Of a stretch of DNA of 64,000 nt, positions 28,785 through 38,532 are shown piece after piece. A model generated the notes under the pieces. It was not told the DNA's origin and made no database searches. It saw only the letters and a program-made list of their open reading frames with translations. Origin of the DNA: GCA-2697345 sp045565015 (GTDB taxonomy: Bacteria; Pseudomonadota; Alphaproteobacteria; Rhodobacterales; Rhodobacteraceae); assembly GCA_045565015.1 (NCBI GenBank), contig JBJLGD010000006.1, forward strand, positions 5,264-69,263, given 5' to 3'. Both the position numbers and the translations under genes were made by a program. Positions within the stretch are counted from its first letter, which is position 1. Every line of letters begins with the position of its first letter.

Positions 28785-29821
28785 ACTTAAATGATTTTGA
28801 TTTTTTGTTACCAGACAAGTTGATAGCTGATAGACCAGTATCACCGAGAAGCTCTTCAAAATTATTAGTATCAAAAAAATTAGAACAATTTATTGACGAA
28901 AAGTTTTATAACTTACCAAAGCTTTTAAGCTCTAATGATTTATTGATATTCAATGACACTAAAGTTATTCCAACACGACTTAAAGGGAAAAGAATAAGAG
29001 GTAATAGTTCTTCTCTTATTAATGCGACGCTTATCTCTCATGATAAGGATGAGTCCTGGTTAACTTTAATAAAGCCCTTACGGAAAATAAATATTGGTGA
29101 GTGTCTAAATTTCAATGATGGTGTGAAGGCCGAGTTAATTGACAAAATTGATGGATTCGGAGTTTTGAAATTTAATATCAATAAGAATGAATTTTCTGCT
29201 TTTTTATCCAGACAAGGTTCTATGCCTCTCCCGCCTTATATTGAGAAGAGACGAGCATCAGATTCTCGAGATATTAAAGACTACCAGAGTATTTTTGCCA
29301 AATATGACGGCGCAGTAGCGGCTCCGACCGCATCATTACATTTTGATCACGAGGTGCTAAAGGATTTAGAACATTTAGGAGTAAAAAGCTCATTTGTAAC
29401 CCTTCATGTAGGGGCAGGTACATTTTTACCGGTAAAAGAAATCAATATAAAAAATCACAAAATGCACGCAGAATGGGGATGTATCAAACAAAGCACTGTA
29501 GATAAAATTATTGAAGCAAAATCTCGAGGTGGGCGAGTTATCCCTGTTGGGACAACAGCCATGCGTGTTTTGGAGACAGCCGCGTTAGATACAGGGCAGA
29601 TAAATAGTTGGGCTGGAAAGACAGATATTTTTATTTACCCCGGCTTTAAATTTTTAGTTTGTGATGGGTTAATTACAAATTTTCACCTACCAAAATCTAC
29701 ATTAATGATGTTGGTTTCAGCATTTGTTGGTGTACAGAGGACGAAAGATTTATATCATCACGCCATAAATAATAAATATAGATTTTTCTCCTATGGAGAC
29801 GCTTCTTTGCTGCTGCGTTAA
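28781..29821 (+). CDS. queA: S-adenosylmethionine:tRNA ribosyltransferase-isomerase
   Basis: QueA moves the ribosyl group of SAM onto preQ1-modified tRNA in queuosine synthesis. The 346-residue chain begins with the usual DFDFLLPDKLIADRP. It contains FNDTKVIPTRLKG near residue 55, the GAVAAPTASLHF motif near 180, HVGAGTFLPV near 208, and LITNFHLPKSTLMMLVSAF near 300. The partner tgt, often next, is absent; an MFS gene follows instead. The start overlaps the AsmA-like gene stop. Confidence 0.97.
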   Translation: MNLNDFDFLLPDKLIADRPVSPRSSSKLLVSKKLEQFIDEKFYNLPKLLSSNDLLIFNDTKVIPTRLKGKRIRGNSSSLINATLISHDKDESWLTLIKPLRKINIGECLNFNDGVKAELIDKIDGFGVLKFNINKNEFSAFLSRQGSMPLPPYIEKRRASDSRDIKDYQSIFAKYDGAVAAPTASLHFDHEVLKDLEHLGVKSSFVTLHVGAGTFLPVKEINIKNHKMHAEWGCIKQSTVDKIIEAKSRGGRVIPVGTTAMRVLETAALDTGQINSWAGKTDIFIYPGFKFLVCDGLITNFHLPKSTLMMLVSAFVGVQRTKDLYHHAINNKYRFFSYGDASLLLR

Positions 29822-29931
29822 TTTTCGACAATTTTTTGTAAAAATGGTCGTTTTTGGATTATTAATTTATATTTTGCAAGATAGACGGTTTCACGTGATG
29901 CTAATAAATGGATTGTATTATGGTGAGGTTG

Positions 29932-31200
29932 ATGTTTGGAATTTGGCCCCTATTATTTGGGGTTTTCCTTCTCATGGTTGGCAATGGTGTGCAAGGAACC
30001 CTGATAGGAGTTCGAGCATCTATCGAAGGTTTTTCTACTTTTCAACTTTCTGCTGTAACCTCCGCCTATTTTTTAGGTTTTTTAGGTGGATCGATGACTG
30101 CTCCAGGCATAATTAAACGCGTTGGTCACGTTAGAGTTTTTGCAGCTTTAGGCTCTTTTATTTCCGCTACCTTGATTTTATACCCAGTGATTCCATTTTT
30201 CTGGGCCTGGATTTTATTGAGAGTATTGATAGGGTTCTGTTTTTCAGGTGTTTACGTAACTGCTGAAAGTTGGTTAAATAATTCGGCGTCCAACGAGACA
30301 AGAGGTAAAATTCTATCTCTCTACATAATTGTACAAATGGCTGGTGTTATATCTGGACAGGCATTACTAAATATTGGATCACCAGAGGGGTATTTATTAT
30401 TTATTATTCCTTCAGTTTTGGTGTCAATTTCATTTGCACCTATTTTATTGAGTGTTTCCGCTGGACCAATATTTGAGCAAACAAAGAAAATGAGCTTCAA
30501 AAAATTATACCAGGCGTCACCACTGGGGTTTGTGGGAATGTTTATTTTGGGAACAGTAATCTCTGCTCAGTTTGGTATGTCAGCAGTTTATGGAGCTCAG
30601 ATTGGTTTAAACGTAAAAGAAATTTCTTTATTTGTCTCCTCAATTTTTACTGGAGGCTTATGTTTGCAATACCCAATTGGATGGGTTTCAGATCGTATTG
30701 ATAGAAGATTGTTGATTATTTATGTTTGTATTCTAGGATTACTGGCATTTTCCCTGGCTCTATTTTTTCCTCAGTATTTTATTGTATTGATAGTTTCCGG
30801 TTTTCTCCTTGGTGGAGTTTCTATTCCACTTTACTCTCTTTTAATTGCTTACACTAATGACTATCTGGACCCTGGAGATATGACCGCCGCTTCTGGTGGT
30901 TTGATTTTTATAAATGGTTTAGGCGCGGTGCTGGGACCTTTTTTCTTGGGTTGGCTAATGACTAACTTTGGGCCTAGTGGCTTTTGGATTGCTCTAGCCC
31001 TTCTAATGAGTTGTATAGCACTTTATGCGGGTTTTAGAATTACTCAACGTCAGAGCCAGTTTTCTATCGAGGAGGACGATTACGATCCTGTCTCCTATGC
31101 TAATATAGGTTTCTCTTCTACACAGGTTGTTGGAGAGGTGGCACAAGAATTTTATGTAGATAACATAGAAAATGTTGATGAAAATGAAGCTAGTAATTAA
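29932..31200 (+). CDS. MFS transporter (YcaD-like)
   Basis: This is a twelve-helix major facilitator carrier of about 422 residues with a C-terminal acidic cytoplasmic tail. The N-terminal WPLLFGVFLLMVGNGVQGTL and the following GVRA segment match the YcaD/AraJ-like group. The mid-protein loop GWVSDRIDRRLLI near 245 is the second MFS signature. I place the start at ATG 29932, where GGTGAGG lies just upstream and the first helix begins at once. In-frame ATGs at 29908 and 29920 are alternatives. The substrate is unknown. The neighbours queA and lpd give no hint. Confidence 0.83.
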   Translation: MFGIWPLLFGVFLLMVGNGVQGTLIGVRASIEGFSTFQLSAVTSAYFLGFLGGSMTAPGIIKRVGHVRVFAALGSFISATLILYPVIPFFWAWILLRVLIGFCFSGVYVTAESWLNNSASNETRGKILSLYIIVQMAGVISGQALLNIGSPEGYLLFIIPSVLVSISFAPILLSVSAGPIFEQTKKMSFKKLYQASPLGFVGMFILGTVISAQFGMSAVYGAQIGLNVKEISLFVSSIFTGGLCLQYPIGWVSDRIDRRLLIIYVCILGLLAFSLALFFPQYFIVLIVSGFLLGGVSIPLYSLLIAYTNDYLDPGDMTAASGGLIFINGLGAVLGPFFLGWLMTNFGPSGFWIALALLMSCIALYAGFRITQRQSQFSIEEDDYDPVSYANIGFSSTQVVGEVAQEFYVDNIENVDENEASN

Positions 31201-31232
31201 AGACTAGAACTCTTTTGAATTTTTCTGTATGT

Positions 31233-31262
31233 TATTAATAGTTTAATATTAAACTATTAATA
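31233..31262. promoter_or_regulatory. 30-bp perfect palindrome before lpd
   Basis: The left half, TATTAATAGTTTAAT, is matched by its exact reverse complement with no spacer. The site ends 12 bases before the lpd ATG and is 33 bases after the MFS stop. As RNA it could form an AT-only hairpin; as DNA it looks like a two-fold operator. A terminator role is weak, because no G/C pairs or clean T tract follow. Confidence 0.55.
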
Positions 31263-31274
31263 TGGGATGAGTTA

Positions 31275-32668
31275 ATGAAAGAAAATAATTTTGATATGAT
31301 TGTCATAGGAGCCGGACCTGGTGGGTATGTTACAGCAATTCGAGGGGCGCAGTTAGGACTGAATGTGGCAATCGTAGAGCGAGAGCATATGGGTGGTATT
31401 TGTCTTAATTGGGGCTGTATACCAACTAAGGCAATGTTGAGGTCAGCTGAGGTTTTTCATTTGTTAAAAAATTCTAAAGGTTTTGGAATAGAGGCGGAGA
31501 ATATAAAATATGACTTAGAGGCTATTGTCTCTCGCTCTAAAGGAATCGGATCTAAGTTATCTAAGGGAATAACCCATTTACTAAAAAAAATAAAATTACG
31601 TCAATTTCAGGTGAGGCTCGCCTAACTGCGGTCGGGCAAGTTAAAGTGAAAACGAATGATAACGAAGTTGAACTATTCTCGCAAAACATCGTTTTGGCTA
31701 CAGGGGCCAGAGCTCGGGAGTTAAAGGGTTTTGAGGCAGATGGAAAAGATATTTGGACATACAAAAATGCATTAAGACCAAAAAAAATGCCAAAAAAATT
31801 ACTTGTTATGGGATCGGGAGCTATTGGGGTGGAATTTGCCAGTTTCTATAATACTTTAGGGGTAGATACGACGATTCTAGAAGTTGCTGATACGATACTA
31901 CCCGTTGAAGATCGTGAGATATCAAATTTCGCAAAAAAGCAATTTGAAAAACAGGGTATTAAAATTTTAGAGAACTCCAAAGTTCTAGCTTTCGAGAGAA
32001 AAAAAGATGGTTTTTCTGTTAAAATAGATACGCTTGGTGAAATTAGTGAACTTGATTGTGATACCATCATTTCTGCTGTTGGAATTGTTGGCAATAGTGA
32101 AGGCCTTGGCCTTGAAGATCTCAAAATTGAAATAGAAGATAGTCATGTTCTAGTAGATGGTTTTTGTAAAACAAATGTAGACGGAATTTTTGCAATAGGA
32201 GATCTGGCCGGTGCTCCTTGGCTTGCTCACAAGGCCTCTCATGAGGGCGTTATGGTTGCTGAGTTGATTGCAGGGAAGAGCCCACATCCTATCGATTATA
32301 ACAATATTGCGGGCTGTACTTACTGTTCTCCTCAAGTTGCGAGTGTTGGAATGACTGAGGAACAGGCTAAAGAAAATGGTTTAGAAACTAAAATTGGGCG
32401 TTTTCCTTTTTCTGCTAATGGGAAAGCTCTTGCGTTAGGTGAGCAGGAGGGCTTTATAAAGACAATTTTTGATGTTAAATCTGGCGAACTTCTTGGCGCT
32501 CATATGGTCGGTCCAGAAGTAACTGAATTAATACAGGGTTATGTTATAGGTCGTAAGTTGGAGACGACTGAGGAAGATCTCATAAATACAGTTTTTCCTC
32601 ACCCAACCTTGGGTGAGTCAATGCATGAAAGTGTTTTAAACGCTTTTGACCGAGCAATTCACATTTAA
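31275..32668 (+). CDS. lpd: Dihydrolipoyl dehydrogenase (frameshifted in this sequence)
   Basis: This E3 flavoenzyme reoxidises dihydrolipoamide in 2-oxoacid dehydrogenase complexes. It has an FAD loop IGAGPGGYVTAIRGAQLG, a redox disulfide GGICLNWGCIPTKA near residue 40, an NAD loop MGSGAIGVEFASF near 183, and the catalytic His-Glu in HPTLGESMHES near the end. The CLNWGC variant is typical of the E3 of alphaproteobacterial pyruvate dehydrogenase operons. The frame breaks in a run of eight A at 31583-31590; one more A gives HLLKKNKITSISGEARLTAVG. No E1 or E2 genes are adjacent. GGGATGAG precedes the ATG. Confidence 0.93.
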
Positions 32669-32719
32669 ACTATTTTTAAATTGGGATAGTAGGTTTAAGT
32701 ATATAATTTTGGAAAATTA

Positions 32720-32745
32720 AAAAGTATCGTGGCTACTATACTTTT
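32720..32745 (+). terminator. Hairpin between lpd and uvrA
   Basis: AAAAGTAT and ATACTTTT pair over 8 bp around a 10-base loop, with a T run closing the 3' arm. It lies after lpd and just before the uvrA ribosome site (AAAGGA). It may end the lpd transcript. It could equally lie in the uvrA leader and affect its translation. Confidence 0.4.
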
Positions 32746-32758
32746 GAAAAGGATTTTG

Positions 32759-35617
32759 ATGACCGACCTTAAAAAGATTTCAGTACGTGGAGCTAGAGAG
32801 CATAATTTAAAAAATATCGATGTTGATATACCCAGAGATAAGTTAGTTATTATTACGGGTGTATCTGGATCTGGTAAGTCTAGTTTAGCTTTTGATACTA
32901 TTTATGCTGAGGGCCAACGGAGATACGTAGAGTCTCTTTCAGCATATGCGCGTCAATTCCTTGATATGATGGAAAAACCAGATGTTGATCATATATCTGG
33001 ATTAAGTCCTGCTATTTCGATTGAGCAGAAGACTACGAGTAAAAATCCGCGTTCTACTGTTGGTACAGTTACTGAAATTTATGACTATCTTAGATTATTA
33101 TTTGCAAGAGTAGGGACTCCATTTAGCCCAACGACTGGGCTTCCTATTGAGGCCCAGCAAGTTCAGGATATGGTTGATCGAGTAATGAACTTAAAAGAAA
33201 ATACTCGCGCCTACATACTCGCTCCGATAGTACGTGATAGAAAGGGTGAATATCGAAAAGAATTTCAAGAATTAGCAAAATTGGGATTTCAAAGAGTTAG
33301 GGTCAATGGTGAACTATTTAATCTTGATGACCCTCCAGAGTTAGATAAGAAGTTTCGTCACAACATAGAAGTTGTTGTTGATAGAATAGTTATAAAACAG
33401 GGTTTAGAAACTAGATTGGCAGATAGTCTAAGAACTGCCTTAGATTTAGCGGATGGAATTACTTTAATAGAAACTCTCGCTGATAAAACTGCCGATATAG
33501 AAAAGATTACATTTTCTGAGAAATTTGCGTGTCCTGTTTCGGGATTTACTATTCCAGAAATAGAGCCACGTTTGTTTTCGTTCAATGCGCCCTATGGTGC
33601 GTGCCCCCAATGTGATGGATTAGGGGTTGAACTATTCTTTGACGAACGTCTTGTTGTTCCTGACCATTCTTTATCTATTGCTAATGGTGCTCTTGCACCA
33701 TGGAGAAAAGGTAAATCTCCGTACTATTTGCAAACAATTGAGTCCTTATCGAAACATTATAAATTTGATAAAGACTTGCCATGGAGTGATCTAAATAAAA
33801 AAATTAAAGAAGTTTTCCTGTGGGGTTCGGATAAAGAAGAAATTGATTTTCGTTACGATGAGAATGGTCGGGTATACAATATTTCAAGGTCTTTTGAGGG
33901 TATTATTCCCAATATGGAAAGACGGTACAAGGCTACAGACTCCAATTGGATTAGAGAGGAATTTGAAAGGTATCAGAATAACAGGCCTTGCGGTAGTTGT
34001 AACGGTTTCAGATTGAAACCAGAGGCATTAGCAGTAAAAATTGGTAAATTGCATGTCGGCCAAGTAGTTCTAATGTCCATTAAAGAAGCTTTAGATTTAG
34101 TTAAAAAAATTCCAAAAACCTTATCAGATCAAAATAATGAAATAGCGCGTGTAATTTTAAAAGAAATTGAAGAGCGGTTAGGTTTTTTAAATAATGTCGG
34201 GCTTGGTTATTTAACGCTTTCACGAAACTCTGGTACCTTGTCCGGTGGTGAAAGTCAGAGAATAAGGCTAGCTAGTCAAATTGGTTCGGGACTGACAGGC
34301 GTCCTTTATGTCCTGGATGAGCCGTCCATAGGTTTACATCAGAGAGATAATAATAGACTCTTAACAACATTAAAAAATTTACGGGATCAAGGTAATACAG
34401 TCATCGTGGTAGAGCATGATGAAGAGGCAATCCGTGAGGCTGATTATGTGTTTGATATTGGCGTTGGTGCAGGCGTGCATGGTGGACATGTGGTTGCTGA
34501 GGGCACCCCAAAAGAAATTATTGGAAATGTGAAAAGTATTACAGGACAATATTTGTCTGGTATTAAAAAAATTAATATTCCGGCTGCGAGGCGAAAGGGA
34601 AATGGAAAGAATATTACCATAGAAAATGCTACTGGAAATAATTTACAGAGTGTCAGTGTTGACTTTCCACTGGGTAATTTTATTTGTGTTACAGGGGTTT
34701 CGGGTAGTGGTAAGTCAACTTTAACGATCGAAACTTTATTTAAAAATGCTTCTATGACACTAAATGGCGCAAAGCAAACACCTGCTCATTGTGATAGTAT
34801 TAAAGGGTTGGAGTTTCTGGATAAGGTAATTGATATTGATCAGAGGCCGATAGGGCGAACGCCGCGCTCAAATCCAGCGACATATACAGGCGCATTTACT
34901 CCTATTAGAGAATGGTTTGCTGGTCTACCAGAGGCTAAGACAAGAGGTTACAAACCTGGCCGGTTTAGCTTTAACGTTAAAGGTGGTAGATGTGAGGCTT
35001 GTCAGGGTGACGGTCTAATTAAGATTGAGATGCATTTTCTTCCTGACGTCTATGTTACCTGTGAGACATGTAAAGGAAAGAGATACAATAGAGAAACGCT
35101 TGAAGTGAAATTTAAAAATAAGAGTATTGCTGATATATTAGATATGACGGTCGAAGAAGCAGAAATATTCTTTTCAGCTGTCCCCTCAATTAGGGAGAAA
35201 ATGGTCGCATTAAACCGTGTTGGGTTGGGTTATATAAAGGTTGGACAACAAGCCACAACCCTGTCTGGAGGGGAAGCTCAACGGGTGAAACTATCCAAAG
35301 AGCTTTCGAAAAGATCAACCGGTAGGACACTATATATCTTAGATGAACCAACAACAGGATTGCATTTTGAAGATGTTAATAAATTACTTGAGGTTCTTCA
35401 TGAATTGGTAAACCAAGGTAATACTGTAATCGTCATTGAACATAATCTTGATGTTGTAAAAACAGCAGATCACATTATTGACGTTGGCCCAGAAGGAGGA
35501 GACGGTGGTGGAAAAATTATCGCTACAGGTACTCCAGAGGCGATAATTAATAATAAAAGCTCTTTTACAGCTCACTACCTTAAAACTATGCTATCGTCGA
35601 GGCGAGTTGCCGCGTAA
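32759..35617 (+). CDS. uvrA: UvrABC excinuclease subunit A
   Basis: UvrA is the ATPase that finds bulky DNA damage and loads UvrB in nucleotide excision repair. The roughly 952-residue protein has two ABC modules (Walker A GVSGSGKSSLAFD near residue 38 and GVSGSGKSTLTIE near 650) and the signatures LSGGESQR and LSGGEAQR. It has zinc sites in CPQCDGLG, CGSCNGFR, and the C-terminal CEACQGDG/CETCKGKR pair. I start at ATG 32759 (TDLKKISVRGAREHNL), which has AAAGGA upstream. An upstream frame to 32729 has no family support. No alphaproteobacterial SOS box (GTTC-N7-GTTC) was seen in the leader. Confidence 0.97.
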   Translation: MTDLKKISVRGAREHNLKNIDVDIPRDKLVIITGVSGSGKSSLAFDTIYAEGQRRYVESLSAYARQFLDMMEKPDVDHISGLSPAISIEQKTTSKNPRSTVGTVTEIYDYLRLLFARVGTPFSPTTGLPIEAQQVQDMVDRVMNLKENTRAYILAPIVRDRKGEYRKEFQELAKLGFQRVRVNGELFNLDDPPELDKKFRHNIEVVVDRIVIKQGLETRLADSLRTALDLADGITLIETLADKTADIEKITFSEKFACPVSGFTIPEIEPRLFSFNAPYGACPQCDGLGVELFFDERLVVPDHSLSIANGALAPWRKGKSPYYLQTIESLSKHYKFDKDLPWSDLNKKIKEVFLWGSDKEEIDFRYDENGRVYNISRSFEGIIPNMERRYKATDSNWIREEFERYQNNRPCGSCNGFRLKPEALAVKIGKLHVGQVVLMSIKEALDLVKKIPKTLSDQNNEIARVILKEIEERLGFLNNVGLGYLTLSRNSGTLSGGESQRIRLASQIGSGLTGVLYVLDEPSIGLHQRDNNRLLTTLKNLRDQGNTVIVVEHDEEAIREADYVFDIGVGAGVHGGHVVAEGTPKEIIGNVKSITGQYLSGIKKINIPAARRKGNGKNITIENATGNNLQSVSVDFPLGNFICVTGVSGSGKSTLTIETLFKNASMTLNGAKQTPAHCDSIKGLEFLDKVIDIDQRPIGRTPRSNPATYTGAFTPIREWFAGLPEAKTRGYKPGRFSFNVKGGRCEACQGDGLIKIEMHFLPDVYVTCETCKGKRYNRETLEVKFKNKSIADILDMTVEEAEIFFSAVPSIREKMVALNRVGLGYIKVGQQATTLSGGEAQRVKLSKELSKRSTGRTLYILDEPTTGLHFEDVNKLLEVLHELVNQGNTVIVIEHNLDVVKTADHIIDVGPEGGDGGGKIIATGTPEAIINNKSSFTAHYLKTMLSSRRVAA

Positions 35618-35639
35618 ATTATTCTTTCTATTAAGTTAC

Positions 35640-36977
35640 TTAATTTCCCATTAATCGAGCATCAAAGGGATACTTGGTTAAGTTTTCGTATCCTGTCTCG
35701 GTTATAATTACCTGATCTTCTAATTTGATAGAGAAATTTCCGTTCTTGGGACTTACTAAAGCTTCAACGCACAGAGCCATCCCCGGTTCTAACTCATAAT
35801 CGAAGGCGCCTCTAACATGCTTGTCTGGGTAGGCGACTAAAGGCCACTCATCGCAAAGTCCAACACCGTGCATTAAACAGCCATATTTTTGATCCTGAAA
35901 ATCCTTATCTAGAACATGACAGTTGGCTACCAGCTCATTAATGGACACGCCTGGTTTTAGCATTTCCATATTTGTTTGAATGTGTTCAACGCCATGCTGC
36001 ATTGCATAAATCATGTCACTTGGTGGAGCGAAGTCGCCTATCCACCAGCTTCGAGAAATATCACAACAAATCCCGTACGCACCGATCAAGTCTGTATCAA
36101 AGCTTATAATCTCATTTTCTTTAATTATTCGAGGGCCACATTCTTGAAACCAAGGGTTGGTTCGGGGACCAGATGCTAGCAATCTTGTTTCTATCCATTC
36201 ACCACCCCTTTTAATATTTTCGGCATGTAGTACTGCCCAAACGTCATCCTCGCTTACATTACCAATTGGTATGTTTTCTCTGGCAAAGGATTCCATTTGA
36301 AAAACGGCCTGCTCACAGGAATAACAGGCTGCTTTCATCGCTAAAATTTCATCTGTTCCTTTAATTGATCTAGCCTTTTCGGTAACCTCTTCTCCAGGAA
36401 CCACTTCAAACCCTACTGCCTCCAGGGCTCTCAAGCCATGCATCATGGGTTTATCGACGGCTAATTTCAGATTGGAGCATCCGTGTTCATTTACCAGATC
36501 TTTAATTTGGTTTGAAAGAGCATCAGCCGCATCGTCAATTTTATCCCCTCTATCAAAGTAGAAAAGATCAGCGCCTGATCTTTGTTCTTTAACAAGTGGA
36601 TTAAACTTAGATAAAAAAGGAGCGTTTTTATAATCCCAGATTACCATATACCCGTCTGGACATAAGAGAACTGCTCGAAATGGGTTGTGAGTATTCCACA
36701 GCTGCATATTGGTACTATCGGTAGCATATCTTATATTTAATGGATCGAACATCAGTAAGCCGCCAAGGTCACGTTCAACTATTTTTTCTGTAAGCCGTTT
36801 CCATCTAAATTCGCGCATTTTATCTAAATTTGGAAGCTCTAGACTGGCGTGTTCCCATTCTTTATATGCCAGAAGAGTAGGGCCAATTTCAATTCGGTCA
36901 TTATCGTTTTTATTACCATCGCGTAAGAAGGCGCCTTTAGTTGGGTCTATTTTTCGAGTATTGCTAAAATGTTTATT
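35640..36977 (-). CDS. dddP: DMSP lyase DddP (M24 metallopeptidase fold)
   Basis: DddP cleaves dimethylsulfoniopropionate to DMS and acrylate. The protein of about 445 residues has the length of the Roseovarius enzyme. It keeps the family stretches TRKIDPTKGA and ATDSTNMQLWNTHNPFRA. It has all six metal ligands of the M24 fold: two Asp in SFDTDLIG, one ten residues on in CCDISR, His in CLMHGVGL, Glu in CVEALVSP and Glu in KLEDQV. I choose GTG at 36977, with GGAG eight bases upstream, since roseobacter DddP starts at that point; an upstream ATG at 37019 would add 14 residues. Acrylate-handling genes (acuI, prpE) are not in the window. It is divergent from a DUF3445 gene. Confidence 0.92.
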   Translation of the reverse strand, partial: NKHFSNTRKIDPTKGAFLRDGNKNDNDRIEIGPTLLAYKEWEHASLELPNLDKMREFRWKRLTEKIVERDLGGLLMFDPLNIRYATDSTNMQLWNTHNPFRAVLLCPDGYMVIWDYKNAPFLSKFNPLVKEQRSGADLFYFDRGDKIDDAADALSNQIKDLVNEHGCSNLKLAVDKPMMHGLRALEAVGFEVVPGEEVTEKARSIKGTDEILAMKAACYSCEQAVFQMESFARENIPIGNVSEDDVWAVLHAENIKRGGEWIETRLLASGPRTNPWFQECGPRIIKENEIISFDTDLIGAYGICCDISRSWWIGDFAPPSDMIYAMQHGVEHIQTNMEMLKPGVSINELVANCHVLDKDFQDQKYGCLMHGVGLCDEWPLVAYPDKHVRGAFDYELEPGMALCVEALVSPKNGNFSIKLEDQVIITETGYENLTKYPFDARLMGN

Positions 36978-37084
36978 CACATTGGCGCTCCGGCTGAGAT
37001 TATAGAATAATTTTAGCAAGATTGAGTTTGGCTTATCATTTAAAAACGTCTTGAAAGTAGAAATTTTGTCGGTTTAAGTAAATT

Positions 37085-37882
37085 ATGAGTATTATTTTAC
37101 AAAAAACATTGCCTTTTGCACCTTGGATGCAGGCCCACACTCTGAGGCTCCCCGGTATTCAGCCAATAAACCTCAAAGATTGGTTACAAATTGATGATGT
37201 TTATACTGAGCAACTACTGGAAAAACAAAAAATATTAGAAAACCACTTTGATCAAGTTCATGTCATGGCGAATGAATGTGTATTTGCAGGGGAGGAATTA
37301 TTGAGTTTAGTGTTAACCTTGCTAAACGACCTTGGTTTTGTTCAATCTGGTTTGCGAGTAAAAAGACCTGATGGTTTAGATGTCATTATAGATGCAAACA
37401 AGCCACTATTAACATTAGCAAAATTACTACAAGAAGATTTCTTGATTATGATTGAAAAATCTGGTGAGCATGTTTTGATGGGTGGTTGTTTATGCTTTCC
37501 GGCTAGCTGGGATTTATTAGAGAAATTTATGAAACCACTAACCTTTATCCATGGCCCAGTACCTATTTACGATGAAATTCTAGCAAAACGTGTAGAGCGT
37601 CTTCTATCGTCGGTGAGGCCAGAAATTCCCTTAATGCGTGGAAATACGTTGCGGTATACTGATCCAACATTATTTTTACCAAAACGTAATTCAGATCCTG
37701 ATCGTAAGAATATAAGAGGTGAATTTATTAGATCTGAAAGACAGACCCTAGTCAGGCTCCCCAAATCTAAGGCGGTTGTCTTTTCAATTCACACTTATGT
37801 AATCAAAGAAGAAGACCTCACTGTTCCACAAAAAATAGGATTACAAGAATTAGGAGCACTTTTACCTTATGAAAATTCCTGA
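37085..37882 (+). CDS. DUF3445 haem-dependent oxidative N-demethylase-like protein
   Basis: This 265-residue protein belongs to DUF3445, a family with a PAS-like haem-binding fold. It includes haem-dependent oxidative N-demethylases and the catalytic subunit of dimethylamine monooxygenase. Recognisable parts are the N-terminal LPFAPWMQAHTLRLPGI, the central GGCLCFPASWDLLEKFMKPLTFIHGPVP (positions about 138-165), the RGNTLRYTDPTLFLP stretch near 180, and the RSERQTLVRLPKSKAVVFSIHTY region near 215. The other DmmABC subunits are absent, so the single-chain demethylase reading is more likely. It overlaps the histidine phosphatase by 14 bases. Divergence from dddP suggests a shared promoter, but the link to DMSP is inference. 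Confidence 0.75.
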   Translation: MSIILQKTLPFAPWMQAHTLRLPGIQPINLKDWLQIDDVYTEQLLEKQKILENHFDQVHVMANECVFAGEELLSLVLTLLNDLGFVQSGLRVKRPDGLDVIIDANKPLLTLAKLLQEDFLIMIEKSGEHVLMGGCLCFPASWDLLEKFMKPLTFIHGPVPIYDEILAKRVERLLSSVRPEIPLMRGNTLRYTDPTLFLPKRNSDPDRKNIRGEFIRSERQTLVRLPKSKAVVFSIHTYVIKEEDLTVPQKIGLQELGALLPYENS

Positions 37883-38447
37883 TTATTGTTTCCTTAGGCA
37901 TGGAGAGACCGCTTTTAACAAAGCTGGTATATTACATGGACAATTAGACTCAGATCTAACTGAGTTAGGTAAAAGTCAAGCCATCCAGCAAGCAAAGAGT
38001 TTAAAGAAACTAAATTTTTCGCAAGACACTTTAATTTACTCAAGTCCATTAGGGAGAGCAGTTTCTACTGCTGAAATTATAAAAAATTATTGTTCTTTGA
38101 ATGTCCAAACAGATCAAAATCTGGCTGAAGTTATGATGGGTGAGTGGCAGGGTAAAACTTGGAACGAAATAAGGGTGGAGGCCCCTCAATTTTTTTCTAA
38201 TAATAAAACTATATTTGAAATTTCGATGTTAGCACCAAGGGGTGAGAGATATCTTGATTTATGCAGGCGAGCTGAGAGATTTATCTCAAGCGTCTCAACG
38301 CCTGCAATAATCATATCTCATGGGGTCATTCTAAACATCGTTAGAGGATTAATTTATAATCTATCGTTTGAACAAATGACTAAGTTATCTCAGCGACAAG
38401 GGGAAGTTTTTATTTTTGCGAACCAAGGAACATGCAAAAACATATAG
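37869..38447 (+). CDS. Histidine phosphatase (phosphoglycerate mutase-like)
   Basis: This is a 192-residue branch 1 histidine phosphatase. The nucleophilic His is in CFLRHGETAFNKAG near residue 10, a supporting Arg in YSSPLGRAVSTAEI near 60, the acid in LAEVMMGEWQGKTW near 85, and the second His in IISHGVILN near 150. Substrates of this family range from sugar phosphates to cobalamin intermediates (CobC/alpha-ribazole phosphatase); I cannot pick one. It is translated with the DUF3445 gene by a 14-base overlap. A hairpin follows at 38482. Confidence 0.85.
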   Translation: MKIPDYCFLRHGETAFNKAGILHGQLDSDLTELGKSQAIQQAKSLKKLNFSQDTLIYSSPLGRAVSTAEIIKNYCSLNVQTDQNLAEVMMGEWQGKTWNEIRVEAPQFFSNNKTIFEISMLAPRGERYLDLCRRAERFISSVSTPAIIISHGVILNIVRGLIYNLSFEQMTKLSQRQGEVFIFANQGTCKNI

Positions 38448-38481
38448 ATAATATTTTGTATATTTTTGTTCATTTTAAATA

Positions 38482-38508
38482 AAAAGCCTTGCGTGTAATA
38501 TGGCTTTT
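38482..38508 (+). terminator. Possible intrinsic terminator after the phosphatase gene
   Basis: AAAAGCC and GGCTTTT form a 7-bp stem around a 13-base loop, with a T run in the closing arm. It lies 35 bases after the phosphatase stop and 25 bases before tRNA-Val. The loop is long, so confidence is modest. Confidence 0.45.
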
Positions 38509-38532
38509 GGTTTACCACGTACTAACGTTGAG

